A stretch of DNA of 32,541 nucleotides from Methanomicrobiales archaeon (GCA_026394765.1 JAPKXQ010000059.1:1-32541), one strand, 5' to 3'; positions 18,146 through 27,357 are shown, counted from the stretch's first letter. The notes: generated by a model not told the origin, from the letters alone. Made by a program: numbers and translations.

Positions 18146-18288
18146 ATTTGACCACTACCTCTCACGGAAGATGATACCAGTCCGTGCTTATCGATTCTGG
18201 CGCCTCATTCCCAATATGTGTTGTGGCAGGCCGGGTCATCTCCGTATACAGTACCTTTTTGTGGCCCGGTGGTGAGATCAGATGGCAT

Positions 18289-20814
18289 ATGGGCCTGATA
18301 ATTAAGATAGACCGCACAACTATCCTCGCACTCGTCCTCATTCTTGCCTGCTCGATACTCGGGTTTTACCTCCGTTCGCTCCCGTCTCAGGTCCTGGTCC
18401 AGGAAGGCATAGTACGCCTCTTTGAGAACGACCCCTGGTACTCGATGCGGCAGATAGAGGTGATGGTGACCCATTTCCCAACCTACAACTGGTTCGAGCC
18501 CTTCACCAGGTTCCCGGCTGGAAAGGTCATCGACTGGGGCCCGCTCTTTCCATTCCTTGCAACTGTGGGATGCCTGGTAGCGGGTGCATTGACCCGGCCT
18601 GAGATGATGGTAGTGGCGTCCTGGGTCCCCCCTGTCCTCGCCCTCGCGGTTATCCCGGTGGTGTACTTCACAGGCCGGACCGTCGCTGGCCACACTGCGG
18701 GAGTGGTCGCCGCCATCATGGTTGCCCTAGTATCAGGAGAATACTTCTCCCGTTCCCTATTTGGGTACCCTGACCACCATATCGCCGAAGCACTCTTCTC
18801 CACCCTCTTCTGTCTTACCTACCTCTTTGCCCTGGGCAAAATAAGGCCCCTCCCATCGAGTGTGAAGGACTCCTCCTCCCTCATCGCACCTATAGCCTTT
18901 GGAGCCCTTGCAGGGGCCTGCTATCTCCTTGGCATCCTCGCTGCCCCCACGATACTACTCTTTGCACTAATCACCTCGCTCTTTTCAGCCGCCGTGGTGG
19001 TACGAGGGATGGCACGGGGCACAGATACGTCCGGTATCCTTGTTATCAATGCCTCCTGTTTTGGGGTTGCAGCCATCGGGATTTTCCTTCTTGGGGTCCA
19101 TTCCGGCGGTTATTCCCTCTCGCAGTACTCAATATCCCAGGTACTTGCCTGCCTCCTCATCATCGGGGCCACTCTGCTCCTGGTCGCTATCGCATGGCTC
19201 TGGAAGGCCAGACGAAATGTGGCCATCGCAGTGGTGGTCCTTGTGCTGATCGGAGGAATGCTCGCGGTCCTATCTCCTGGACCCTTCAATGACATGGTGG
19301 TGGGGTCAGGTGCGTCCTTCTTTGGCAAACCGGTAGAAGAGGTCCCGATCAAAGAGATGCAGCCATGGGACCTATCCCGTGCGTGGACGAGCTTCAATGT
19401 CGGCCTTGTCCTCATGGCGGCGGGACTGGTAATCCTTATGCATGCAGTGATACGAAGGGACCGTCCCATTGATCTCTTCATCTTTATCTGGGCCCTCGTA
19501 GTCCTCATTGCAACGATCCTCCATGTGCGGTACGAATACTACCTCGCGATAGTGGTGGTCATTACCGGTGCTATCGCCGCTTCCTCGCTGTTGGGGAGTA
19601 GTGCGTCGTACCCTCTTCCCTCAAGAGTCAAAAAGACGGAAAGGCGGGATCTGAAACACCCAAAGGAGAAGGTTAAGCGTGAACAGGTGAAGCCCCGCAT
19701 GACTTCAAGGGATATGTGCAGGTATGCAGCGGTCTTCCTTGTACTGGTCTTTTGTGCTGCATCGGCCTCGGCAGACTATGTTCTGGCTACCGACGTGCAA
19801 GAGGACATCATCCCCATCTCCTGGCTGGAGAGTCTCCAGTGGCTCGCAGAGAACTCTCCGGACCCTGGGATCCCCTACCTGGCTGAGTACACCTATGCCA
19901 ATCTCTCCAGGTATCCGGGGGCGTATGGTGTCCTCTCATGGTGGGACTATGGCCACTGGATAACCTTTGTTGCAAAGCGACCTGCGGTCACAAATCCCTT
20001 CCAGGACAATGTAGAGGGGCGTTTAGGAGCAGCGGCATTCTTCCTTACCCCTAGTGAAACTGAAGCAGAAAGGATCGCTGGCTATAAGGACGTACGCTAC
20101 ATCATCACCGATGGCAAAATGGTGAATACCAAGTTCAGGGGCCTTGTCTCATGGGGGAACCGCTCGAGGGAGGACGGGTACTACACCATGGCACTAACCC
20201 ATCCGGCCGGGGATGGGAAGAGTCCACTCCTCCTGATCAAACAGCCCTACTACGAGACTATGGTCTCAAGACTTCATAACCTGGATGGCACTATGGGCCT
20301 CCCCTTAAGTGCCCTCTATGTCGAGTATTCTTCGAACGACGCCAAATTGGGCGCACCCCGCATTCAGACCCTGCAATATCTCCCTGCCGATGAAGCGATA
20401 GCACTTGCTAAAATCGGGGGCGGCTCATCAGGAATAGAGAAGATTGTAGTGAATAATGCAACCAGAACTCCCATCCTCCCAGTACCTGCCCTCCAGCACT
20501 ATCGCCTGATCTTTGATTCAGAACTGGGGACAGAGGAAGATGCAAACCAAAAGCTAAATATAGTTAAAATATTCGAACGGGTTAAAGGAGCACGGATTAA
20601 GGGAAAAGGTATGATCACGCTCTCTATTATCAGCAACACCGGGAGAAATATTACATATCGGCAGATGAGTGAGAAGGGAGAGTTCGTGGTACCATATCCT
20701 ACTGAACAATCGATCTATCCTGTCCATGCGACAGGACCATACCGCATCAAAGGGAGTGGCAAGGAATTTCGTGTCACTGAAGATGATGTACGTGAAGGGA
20801 GGACCATTGGCTGA
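18289..20814 (+). CDS. aglB: Oligosaccharyltransferase AglB (STT3)
   Basis: AglB transfers the lipid-linked glycan to Asn in N-X-S/T sequons of exported proteins. From ATG 18289 the protein is 841 aa: an N-terminal multi-TM domain (about 10-480) and an extracytoplasmic C-terminal domain. The catalytic and metal sites match the family: D48 in ENDPWYSMRQIEVM, D162-H163-H164 in GYPDHHIAEA (the DXD-like motif), and WWDYGHW starting at 551. A Lys/Arg-rich stretch around 447-470 (KKTERRDLKHPKEKVKREQ) probably forms a cytoplasmic loop. The frame is open from 18184, but the extra 35 residues are not family-like and M36 begins the usual basic stretch before TM1, so 18289 is preferred. Two glycosyltransferases follow. 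Confidence 0.93.
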   Translation: MGLIIKIDRTTILALVLILACSILGFYLRSLPSQVLVQEGIVRLFENDPWYSMRQIEVMVTHFPTYNWFEPFTRFPAGKVIDWGPLFPFLATVGCLVAGALTRPEMMVVASWVPPVLALAVIPVVYFTGRTVAGHTAGVVAAIMVALVSGEYFSRSLFGYPDHHIAEALFSTLFCLTYLFALGKIRPLPSSVKDSSSLIAPIAFGALAGACYLLGILAAPTILLFALITSLFSAAVVVRGMARGTDTSGILVINASCFGVAAIGIFLLGVHSGGYSLSQYSISQVLACLLIIGATLLLVAIAWLWKARRNVAIAVVVLVLIGGMLAVLSPGPFNDMVVGSGASFFGKPVEEVPIKEMQPWDLSRAWTSFNVGLVLMAAGLVILMHAVIRRDRPIDLFIFIWALVVLIATILHVRYEYYLAIVVVITGAIAASSLLGSSASYPLPSRVKKTERRDLKHPKEKVKREQVKPRMTSRDMCRYAAVFLVLVFCAASASADYVLATDVQEDIIPISWLESLQWLAENSPDPGIPYLAEYTYANLSRYPGAYGVLSWWDYGHWITFVAKRPAVTNPFQDNVEGRLGAAAFFLTPSETEAERIAGYKDVRYIITDGKMVNTKFRGLVSWGNRSREDGYYTMALTHPAGDGKSPLLLIKQPYYETMVSRLHNLDGTMGLPLSALYVEYSSNDAKLGAPRIQTLQYLPADEAIALAKIGGGSSGIEKIVVNNATRTPILPVPALQHYRLIFDSELGTEEDANQKLNIVKIFERVKGARIKGKGMITLSIISNTGRNITYRQMSEKGEFVVPYPTEQSIYPVHATGPYRIKGSGKEFRVTEDDVREGRTIG

Positions 20815-20908
20815 TACCTGGCCAGGGGTCCAGTCCCATCCATATCAGTGAGTATTCGTGGAGATCCTATGGCCTTAACAGAGTTTTCCTGACATCAATC
20901 CAGGGTTT

Positions 20909-22081
20909 ATGATGCATACCAGTGATGAGACTTCTCGAGGAGACCTCGCAGTGACGGCACCGCCCGATATATCGGTCATCATTCCGTCCTTAGACGAGGA
21001 GATTACTATAGGGAAGTGCATCACCAGGATCCAGAAGGCCTGTGCAAGGGCCGGGGTCAGGGCCGAGATCATCATCTCTGACTCCTCCTCTGACAGTACC
21101 CCTGTAATCGCCAGGAACCTGGGTGCAAAGGTCATCCACCCGGTAAAAAGAGGGTATGGATCGGCCTACCTCGAGGCATTTCCCCATGCAAAGGGTGAGA
21201 TAATCGTCATCGGGGACGCTGACAATACCTATGACTTTCTGGAACTCCCTAAACTCCTGGAGCCGTTCTCACGCGGCGCAGACCTGGTCATCGGCTCCCG
21301 GTTCCTGGGAGAGATAACCCCGGGGGCGATGACTCCTCTCCACCGCTATCTGGGAAATCCTATCCTCAACTGGCTCCTCAACATGATCTTTGGTACGCAC
21401 TTCACAGACTCACACAGTGGGTTTCGGGCAATCCGGCGGGATGCACTCGCCCGCCTTCCTCTCTCCTCGACCGGGATGGAATTTGCATCTGAGATGCTGG
21501 TCCTGGCAGCAAAGGCAGGTCTCAGAATCGATGAGGTGCCTATTGTGTATTACCCAAGGGTATCTCCTTCGAAACTTCACAGCTTCGCAGACGGTTGGCG
21601 GCATGTCCGGTTCCTGCTCCTGATCAAGCCCACGCCGTTCCTCGTCTTCCCAGGGCTGGTCTTTTCAGTGATAGGAGTGACCCTCATGATCACTTTCTCA
21701 CTCTGGGGCAACATCGAGACCAACCACCTCCACTCCTTCATCCTGGGAGCCCTCATCCTTATTGGTGGTGTCCAGGTGGTCCTGTCAGGGCTTCTCATCA
21801 CGATATACTCAGTTATCCATGGATATGAGGATCGGAAAGGACTGCCTGCACTGATCATGGACTACCACAGCCTGGAGAAGTTCCTGATAGCCGGAGGCTC
21901 ACTCGTCCTTCTGGGAATTATTTCCGGGATTATGATCATAGTAGAGTGGCTCGAGGCAGGTTATGGGCCGCTCTTTCAGATCAGCTCCGCGATAACATCT
22001 CTTACCCTGATAATCGTCGGACTCCAGATCATCTTCGCCTCGATCTTCATCAGTATGATGCTCCTTAACGAGAGCACATAG
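20909..22081 (+). CDS. GT2 glycosyltransferase, dolichyl-phosphate-sugar synthase-like with C-terminal membrane domain
   Basis: This is a DPM1/AglD-type GT2 enzyme that probably loads a nucleotide sugar onto dolichyl phosphate for the N-glycosylation pathway. The 390-aa protein has the GT-A core: SVIIPSLDEE (22-31), a DSSSDST loop, the metal-binding D103-A-D105 (GDADNTYDF), GSRFLGEI and SHSGFRAIRRDAL. After about residue 230 four hydrophobic helices follow (for example LVFPGLVFSVIGVTLMITF, SFILGALILIGGVQVVLSG). The two ATG codons at 20909 and 20912 are equivalent starts. It lies 94 nt after aglB and 21 nt before the next glycosyltransferase, so a shared glycosylation role is likely. The sugar is unknown. 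Confidence 0.88.
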   Translation: MMHTSDETSRGDLAVTAPPDISVIIPSLDEEITIGKCITRIQKACARAGVRAEIIISDSSSDSTPVIARNLGAKVIHPVKRGYGSAYLEAFPHAKGEIIVIGDADNTYDFLELPKLLEPFSRGADLVIGSRFLGEITPGAMTPLHRYLGNPILNWLLNMIFGTHFTDSHSGFRAIRRDALARLPLSSTGMEFASEMLVLAAKAGLRIDEVPIVYYPRVSPSKLHSFADGWRHVRFLLLIKPTPFLVFPGLVFSVIGVTLMITFSLWGNIETNHLHSFILGALILIGGVQVVLSGLLITIYSVIHGYEDRKGLPALIMDYHSLEKFLIAGGSLVLLGIISGIMIIVEWLEAGYGPLFQISSAITSLTLIIVGLQIIFASIFISMMLLNEST

Positions 22082-22102
22082 ATGTCCCGGGAGTAAACTA
22101 CC

Positions 22103-23245
22103 ATGCGCATCGCCCTGGTCTACGACGCGGTGTACCCGTTTGTGAAGGGAGGCGTCGAGAAGAGGGTCCATGAGGTCGGACGCTACCTCCTTATGGAGGG
22201 CCACGAGGTCCACGTGATCGGGATGCAGTTCTGGGACGGCCCTGCGGTTATAGTGCGAGATGGTCTCATCCTGCATGGTGTCTGTCCGCCACTAGCACTC
22301 TATACCGAGGGGAGGCGCTCTATCCTCCAGGGGCTCATATTTGGGGCCGCACTCTTTATCCCCCTGATGAGGGAGCGCTTTGATATCATCGACTGCCAGG
22401 AGTTCCCTTACTTCTCCTGTATCACGGCGGCGGTAGTCTCAACTCTGAAACGGACCCCCCTGGTTATCACGTGGCATGAGGTGTGGGGCAGATATTGGTA
22501 CCAATACCTCGGGTTGGCAGGGTTCCTGGGGAAGTGCATCGAGCGGCTTGTTGCCAGTATAGCCCGGGCGGGGGTGATCGCAGTCTCTCCACTAACTGCC
22601 GCAAGGCTTGCTGCGCTCCGTGGCCAGGGTGGCATCAGAGTCGTCCCGAATGGAATTGACCGCACCACTTTCGATGCAGTTCCAAGGGCGCCCGTTGCCC
22701 AAGATATCATCGCTGTTGGACGTCTCATCCCAGAGAAGCATTTTGACATCCTCATCGCAGCGGTTGCAGCCCTCATCGATGAATACCCTGACCTTTCATG
22801 TGTGATAATCGGCGACGGCCCTGAACGAGGGAGGCTGCAGGCCCTGATAACCTCTCGCGAACTTGGGCACCACGTCACAGTCAACGGGTTTCTACCGACA
22901 CACGAGGGGGTTATCGCCCTCCTTAAAGCCTCCCGCGTATCGGTCCTCCCCTCCTCCCGCGAGGGGTTTGGTATGGTGGTGCTCGAGTCGCTTGCATGCG
23001 GCACCCCGGTGGTCACTGCAGACCATCCTGATAACGCGGCAAAAGACCTGGTCATGCCCGGGACAGGGGTGGTCGTCCCTTTAACTCCTGAAGGGTTCGC
23101 AGAGGGGATACGGTACTGCCTTGCCCAGGGGGATGGAATGCGTGCACAGTGCAGAGAGTCCGCGAGAGGGTACGAGTGGGAGCGGATCGCGGACCTGGTG
23201 CTGGCACACTACTATGGCCTCGCCGCAGGACACCAATTACCCTGA
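22103..23245 (+). CDS. GT4-family glycosyltransferase
   Basis: This is a GT-B-fold glycosyltransferase (group 1, GT4), 380 aa, probably adding a sugar to a lipid-linked glycan or other polyprenyl acceptor on the cytoplasmic side. The N-terminal half starts RIALVYDAVYPFVKGGVEKR with the GGVE loop. The C-terminal half has IIAVGRLIPEKHFDIL, the GDGPERGRLQAL segment and the EX7E motif E287-E295 (REGFGMVVLES, then LACGTPVV). Length is typical. It closely follows the GT2 gene and aglB. Donor and acceptor cannot be deduced. The gene ends 122 nt before a convergent surface-protein gene. Confidence 0.9.
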   Translation: MRIALVYDAVYPFVKGGVEKRVHEVGRYLLMEGHEVHVIGMQFWDGPAVIVRDGLILHGVCPPLALYTEGRRSILQGLIFGAALFIPLMRERFDIIDCQEFPYFSCITAAVVSTLKRTPLVITWHEVWGRYWYQYLGLAGFLGKCIERLVASIARAGVIAVSPLTAARLAALRGQGGIRVVPNGIDRTTFDAVPRAPVAQDIIAVGRLIPEKHFDILIAAVAALIDEYPDLSCVIIGDGPERGRLQALITSRELGHHVTVNGFLPTHEGVIALLKASRVSVLPSSREGFGMVVLESLACGTPVVTADHPDNAAKDLVMPGTGVVVPLTPEGFAEGIRYCLAQGDGMRAQCRESARGYEWERIADLVLAHYYGLAAGHQLP

Positions 23246-23324
23246 GCGCGACCACGAGAGCGCCCCGCGCAGGGGGCTGGTCCCAAAACTTGTGTGCAGA
23301 TCTCTAACTAAAGATAGATCTCCT

Positions 23325-23360
23325 GCTGGAAGTCAGGTGTGATAAAAAAGTGGGGTTGTC
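23325..23360 (-). terminator. T-tract downstream of the surface-protein gene
   Basis: The minus strand has six consecutive T residues at about 23344-23349, shortly after the stop codon at 23368-23370 and C/G-rich sequence. No strong hairpin is visible, but a T-tract alone can terminate archaeal transcription. Confidence 0.35.
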
Positions 23361-23367
23361 CGGGGGA

Positions 23368-24198
23368 TCAGTTGCGCCGCGCGAGCTGAATGGCGATCAC
23401 TGCCGCACCGAGTCCAATCAGGACCGGGAAGACCGGGAGTGGTGTTGACGGGACCGTGGTGGGAGGTGCGGTTGTCTTGGGTGGTGCCGCAGTGGTTGGC
23501 GGGGCAGTGGTGGGTGCAGGGGTAGTTGGAGCCGCGGCGGTCGCATTCACTGCAGGAGTCTTAGCGGCGGTGACGTTTGCAAGGGTCGCTACCGGGGTGA
23601 CTGGCGTTGCGTTGGTCACATTTGTGGCATTGCCAACCGGTGCGACTGTCGCAGAAACATTGACTTTTGGCGGTGCACTTCCCGAAATAAGTGTGCTCAG
23701 CTGGGTATACACATCGTCGACATTATTACTGGCCAGAGTCTGGGTCATAGCAGATGCAGCTTGGACCCCTTTTAGTGCGTTGGTGCCCTTGAATGAGAAG
23801 ATCTTGCCATTGGTCGCGGTATTAATGACATCACCGATGGTGTTGTTCATTGTGAGGGCAAACTTCTGGTCGTCAGACGGGTTGTCCACGATGATGTAAT
23901 ACGTCGTGCTCTTCAGTCCGTCTGTCGGGATCTTTGCAGAGAACGAGTTGTCTGGATTAACGACCGCTACAGTCATCGTCGCGTAGTCAGTGTCAAAGAA
24001 CCAGATCTGGACACTTTTCGGGATAGTGTATCCCGACACCGTGCCTGTTACGACGAGAGGGTCGCCGGCTTTGATTACTGGTGATACCTGGGCATTGACA
24101 AAGTTCCTCGGCGATGCCGCCATTGCTGGGACAGTTAGTGCCAACAGCAGGAGGGTGAGGATGATACACCCGGTGATGAGAGATGAAGCACGCTTCAT
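23368..24198 (-). CDS. Sequon-rich, membrane-anchored surface protein
   Basis: The 276-aa protein is built like many methanogen envelope proteins. It has a signal peptide (MKRASSLITGCIILTLLLLALTVPAMA), then an Ig-like beta domain (about 30-110: GDPLVVTGTVSG, VQIWFFDTD, DNSFSAKIPTDG). A helical part (about 115-170) is followed by a Thr/Pro/Ala-rich stalk (about 180-250) and a C-terminal membrane helix (VFPVLIGLGAAVIAIQLA) with a basic tail ARRN. The stalk start carries six N-X-S/T sequons in about 48 residues, and a seventh (NNT) lies in the globular part. It is therefore a plausible AglB substrate, encoded directly next to the glycosylation genes in the opposite direction. A TATA-like CATAAAAG on the minus strand at about 24216-24224 implies a very short leader. 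The exact family is not recognised. Confidence 0.85.
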   Translation of the reverse strand: MKRASSLITGCIILTLLLLALTVPAMAASPRNFVNAQVSPVIKAGDPLVVTGTVSGYTIPKSVQIWFFDTDYATMTVAVVNPDNSFSAKIPTDGLKSTTYYIIVDNPSDDQKFALTMNNTIGDVINTATNGKIFSFKGTNALKGVQAASAMTQTLASNNVDDVYTQLSTLISGSAPPKVNVSATVAPVGNATNVTNATPVTPVATLANVTAAKTPAVNATAAAPTTPAPTTAPPTTAAPPKTTAPPTTVPSTPLPVFPVLIGLGAAVIAIQLARRN

Positions 24199-24330
24199 GA
24201 GAAAGGTAATTCTCTTTTATGGGTATTAGAACTATTGAATTTAAGTTGGGGGGACCGAGGGGGCCGAAGGTCCAGGGTAACCTTTTCTGGTCGAATTCGT
24301 GGGAATTGGGGGGTGGAGGGGCGTTGTACT

Positions 24331-24519
24331 ATGGGTGGTACTGACAAGAGCGCATACAGAAAGAAGATCTTTAAAAATTTGGGTGGAGACCACTATACCA
24401 TGCAGGACGCAGAGGTTACCCAGGCACTTATCGATCACCTCCCTGAAAAAAAGTTCATGGCCCTATCGGATTTGAAAAAATTGAAATTTTCAAAGGCTTT
24501 TCATGAGAACGGGTCATGA
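24331..24519 (+). CDS. Small basic protein of unknown function
   Basis: A possible 62-aa protein (MGGTDKSAYRKKIFKNLGG... ending KAFHENGS), Lys-rich and probably helical, with no membrane segment and no recognised family. The start at 24331 has a GGAGGGG stretch about 10 nt upstream; the frame is open from 24235, but that extension is Gly/Arg-rich and not convincing. It stands alone between the surface-protein gene and the AT-rich island. Codon use and amino-acid composition look protein-like in the C-terminal half, but there is no independent support, so it should be treated as tentative. Confidence 0.4.
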   Translation: MGGTDKSAYRKKIFKNLGGDHYTMQDAEVTQALIDHLPEKKFMALSDLKKLKFSKAFHENGS

Positions 24520-24888
24520 GCACCGGGCGCTTATGAATAATAAATGAATAGATGAAAGATCGTGCGTAACCCCATTTAGAGGAATCCACCGGGAAGGACG
24601 ATGGGGAGGTCGCTGATGATTTTCATTAGAACACTCCATGTCCGCCCGTGGGCAGGTAAAACGCATAAAAATCTGTGGCAGCCCCCTAGTATCAGGACGG
24701 GTCGTGATGGGTGGCTTGGGGTGCCGAAATGGGATAATTATTAAAATATATTCACTACAAAATTTCTTCAAACGAGATGGAAAGATTACAAGTAACTCTC
24801 TTGACGAAGCAGAACTCCCCTCTCGATAAACAGGATCTTCATTTATGTAGGGTACTCTTGGTGGGGTGGATAAAAACCCCAAAGGGTC
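24520..24888. other. Gene-free stretch at the left border of the AT-rich island
   Basis: No convincing gene is visible. ORFs on both strands here (for example 24514-24882 minus and 24638-24829 plus) have no protein-like features. Composition changes from G/C-rich to A/T-rich at about 24730. A TATA-like stretch AATTATTAAAATATATTC occurs at about 24735-24752 with no gene downstream on the + strand. On the minus strand a short CCC-TTT-GGG hairpin followed by TTTTT (about 24869-24886) may terminate the HrgA-like gene. Confidence 0.4.
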
Positions 24889-25857
24889 TCATTCACCCCA
24901 TATATTTGGTGGGGATACTATGATTCCTTTTTTTTTACAATGTTCATTGAGCTTTTCACTGTCCATCACTTCGTCGAAAAGTTCGGGTTTGGGCACACTT
25001 CCTTTCATGCCTTCAGTTACATGAGACATAAATATTTTGAAATCATTGTTTAAATCTCCAATTCGGTTTATTGTACTCCAATCAAGATCATTTTTCCTAC
25101 GGGAAGGGCTTATGATTGTGCTGTCAGGAATGGATTCGGGATTCAATTGAATGACACCAATTCCAAAAGAATTGGAGAGTCTACGGATTTCGTTCTCTAA
25201 ATCCTCATCCTCCATATCCAGTTCCTTTGTAACAAGATATCCTTCATTTGCCCAGGAAGAGTTCGATACTGCCTGAAAGAAGTACTCACGTATGTTAGAT
25301 CGCGTGATATCTCTTTTCAGCTCGAATGAATAAAACGATGCTGTAGTATATTCAAAAGCTTGCATAAGATTGCGAGTCTCTAGACTGAGATCCTTAAAAG
25401 GAAATCGGATCCCTACAATATCAGGATAAACCCAGAGATTTGAACCTTTTTTCTCTTTTACACTTGAGGTGTGATTTATTGTCTTTGCATAACACTTGAA
25501 ATTTGGGTGCGTAAAGATATAGTAGATAAGAAGAGGATGAAGATCAATCTCCAGATAGGGATATTTTTTCTCTGATTCAGTTTTAATTACAACAGCGTCG
25601 ATTTGGGGTGGAGGGAGTGTGTTTAAGTAATAACGGGGTGGATTTGAATCAAATAAATAAAACAAGGGATCTAAACTATTATTTATATTAAAATATATAT
25701 CTGCCTGTATAGTTTTCCAGGGGGTATCACTCTTTATTTCGACTTGGGAGTCTAGTCCCAATTTTTTTGCCTCGTCCCATATCTCTGCAGCGGATAGAGG
25801 TCTTTTCAACTGTTCTATCACTTTTATCGCGAGTTCCAGGGGTGAGATCAGATCCAT
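24889..25857 (-). CDS. HrgA-like protein: HARE-HTH plus PD-(D/E)XK nuclease-like domain
   Basis: The 322-aa protein has an N-terminal HARE-type winged helix (about 3-80: PLELAIKVIEQLKRPLSAAE, then a TPWKTIQADIYFNI segment and PPRYYL), a fold found in chromatin and restriction proteins. A nuclease-like domain follows. LEIDLHPLLIYYI (102-114) is followed by D146 in YPDIVGIRFP and E179-x-K181 in YSFELKRD, an arrangement typical of PD-(D/E)XK enzymes. The stretch REYFFQAVSNSSWANEGYLV (190-209) and the later LSNSFGIGVIQL match what I recall of the HrgA/COG2958 family, linked to restriction loci in bacteria. The start is supported by GAGGG a few bases upstream. It is the last gene of a three-gene operon with the ParA-like ATPase. 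DNA or nucleic-acid cleavage in defence is inference. Confidence 0.78.
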   Translation of the reverse strand: MDLISPLELAIKVIEQLKRPLSAAEIWDEAKKLGLDSQVEIKSDTPWKTIQADIYFNINNSLDPLFYLFDSNPPRYYLNTLPPPQIDAVVIKTESEKKYPYLEIDLHPLLIYYIFTHPNFKCYAKTINHTSSVKEKKGSNLWVYPDIVGIRFPFKDLSLETRNLMQAFEYTTASFYSFELKRDITRSNIREYFFQAVSNSSWANEGYLVTKELDMEDEDLENEIRRLSNSFGIGVIQLNPESIPDSTIISPSRRKNDLDWSTINRIGDLNNDFKIFMSHVTEGMKGSVPKPELFDEVMDSEKLNEHCKKKGIIVSPPNIWGE

Positions 25858-25874
25858 TTATCCCTCTAAAACAT

Positions 25875-26471
25875 TTAAAATACCTTATTTTTAATTATTT
25901 CAGTTCGAATGAGGTCCTTAAGTTCATCCTTTTTAGATTTTGTAACATTAACAGTAAGAGAATTAATCTGACAAAACTGCTTCAATTCGTCTTTAGTATG
26001 TTTCTCAATATACTCATGAAGTGGTCCATCATCTTTTGAAAGAATGGCAGACTCCAAACGCTTATATTCGATCTTTAACTGATTATCAGTTATTACAGGT
26101 TTTATTCTGGAAGGACTTTTTCCCCTCGCTGCCTTGGGGATTGATGATTCACTGGATAATTTATCGATAGATACCAATATATTTTCAATATGATTCAAGT
26201 ATTCAATTCGCGCGTTTGATTGCATTTTAATGTAATCATTGCGAATTCTTTGCCACTCTGATACTAGCGATGTATGAATATGATTAAGTTGTAATGAATC
26301 TGATCCCTTAATTTTGTCTTCAAATATTTTCATTATTTTATCGATATCTGAAATCTTTTTTGGAGCTAATTTTTTCAGACTTGTTTGAATCTCATCATCG
26401 GTTTTCTTTATTTTATCTATGATTCTTTTAGCTTCATTTACCAGGGTTAACTCTGAGGCTTGTTTAATCAT
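25875..26471 (-). CDS. Coiled-coil protein with SAP/Rho-N-like C-terminus (ParA partner candidate)
   Basis: I do not recognise a full-length family. The protein (198 aa from ATG 26471; 202 aa from GTG 26483) is Lys/Ile/Glu-rich. Its first two thirds are almost entirely helical with heptad-like spacing (about 10-110). A basic linker follows (KAARGKSPSRIKP). The C-terminal segment TKDELKQFCQINSLTVNVTK followed by SKKDELKDLIRTEI resembles a SAP/Rho-N helix-extended loop-helix, which often binds DNA or RNA. ATG 26471 overlaps the end of parA by 8 nt, suggesting coupled translation. The position next to a ParA ATPase suggests a ParB/McdB-like partner or an adaptor to the downstream nuclease. Both are inference. 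Confidence 0.7.
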   Translation of the reverse strand: MIKQASELTLVNEAKRIIDKIKKTDDEIQTSLKKLAPKKISDIDKIMKIFEDKIKGSDSLQLNHIHTSLVSEWQRIRNDYIKMQSNARIEYLNHIENILVSIDKLSSESSIPKAARGKSPSRIKPVITDNQLKIEYKRLESAILSKDDGPLHEYIEKHTKDELKQFCQINSLTVNVTKSKKDELKDLIRTEIIKNKVF

Positions 26472-27330
26472 CAGTTGATGCACCCCCCGATAATTGATCC
26501 CAGAGTTTATTTATCGAGCTTTGGATTTTCGGATCTGCGTTTTTCGCTTCTAATAAAGTGGGGCTCATTATTGATCTTGGAATAACTGCACGATCAGGGA
26601 TGTTTGCATTCCAAAACTCAATAGCAATGTCTTTAGGATAATCTTTAAAAGCCTTTAGTGAAGTCCAATTATCAGATGCTTGTCGATCAGGTTTATTCCT
26701 GAAATAATTTACTTTGTTCATGAAGACTCCGAATTTTTTCTTTTTAATCTGATCTATCTTTTTCGATAGTACATTTGTCATAGTTTTCAAGGCAAGCCGC
26801 CCAAATGGATCTGGATTAACCGGAACAAGGTAAAGTGAGGCGTAATTTAATACAGAGCAACTGATGGGCGAGAAATTTGGTGAACAATCAAAAAAAATAT
26901 AATCATATGTCTTCTTTCTCCCTATCTTTTTAATGAGATCACGGAAGAAATATTTATTCCGTTGATATTCAAGATTATATTCCAACCCATACATTTCTTC
27001 TGTAGATGGTATCAGTGATAAAGATGGAGTAAGTGGGTAGATAAGGGATCTAGGATCTAATAGTTGGATTTTGTTCTCGTTGGTTGAATACGATTTAATC
27101 AGATTAGCAATAGTATATGCACTTCCTTTATGCTTATCTTTATACCAATCTCTCACCAAAAGATCAAATGGCTTTTGAGCCATCGCAGCGGTTGTCAATG
27201 ACATTTGTGCGTCTGTATCGATGAGTAGGATTTTCTTCCCTCTTTTCTCTGATGCATATCGTGCTAAAAGCCATGTTATCGTTGTTTTTCCGACTCCTCC
27301 CTTAAAATTTATTGTGGCAATTCCTTTCAT
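26464..27330 (-). CDS. ParA/Soj-family ATPase
   Basis: This is a deviant-Walker-A ATPase of the ParA/MinD superfamily, 288 aa from ATG 27330. The motif KGGVGKTT (10-17) has the signature lysine K10. The Walker A' region is ILLIDTDAQMSLT (34-46), and Walker B is YDYIFFDCSPNF. The family PVNPDPFGRLAL segment follows. Such enzymes move plasmids, chromosome origins or protein complexes on the nucleoid, and some regulate their own promoter. An in-frame ATG at 27357 would add nine residues, but a TATA box (27358-27367, minus) lies immediately upstream of it; transcription would begin inside that extension, so 27330 is preferred. No parB gene is recognised; the overlapping coiled-coil gene is the candidate partner. 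It is the first gene of the operon that ends with the HrgA-like nuclease. Confidence 0.88.
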   Translation of the reverse strand: MKGIATINFKGGVGKTTITWLLARYASEKRGKKILLIDTDAQMSLTTAAMAQKPFDLLVRDWYKDKHKGSAYTIANLIKSYSTNENKIQLLDPRSLIYPLTPSLSLIPSTEEMYGLEYNLEYQRNKYFFRDLIKKIGRKKTYDYIFFDCSPNFSPISCSVLNYASLYLVPVNPDPFGRLALKTMTNVLSKKIDQIKKKKFGVFMNKVNYFRNKPDRQASDNWTSLKAFKDYPKDIAIEFWNANIPDRAVIPRSIMSPTLLEAKNADPKIQSSINKLWDQLSGGASTDD

Positions 27331-27357
27331 AATGCTCTTATTAACCTCATTAAGCAT

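Noticed and set aside
18184-18288. 35-residue N-terminal extension of AglB.
   Set aside because: The residues are not AglB-like and lie before the basic stretch and TM1 that start the family; ATG 18289 is preferred.
24514-24882. Minus-strand ORF of 122 codons in the gene-free stretch.
   Set aside because: Pro/Arg/Ser-rich, random-looking composition, and it overlaps the end of the + strand small gene.
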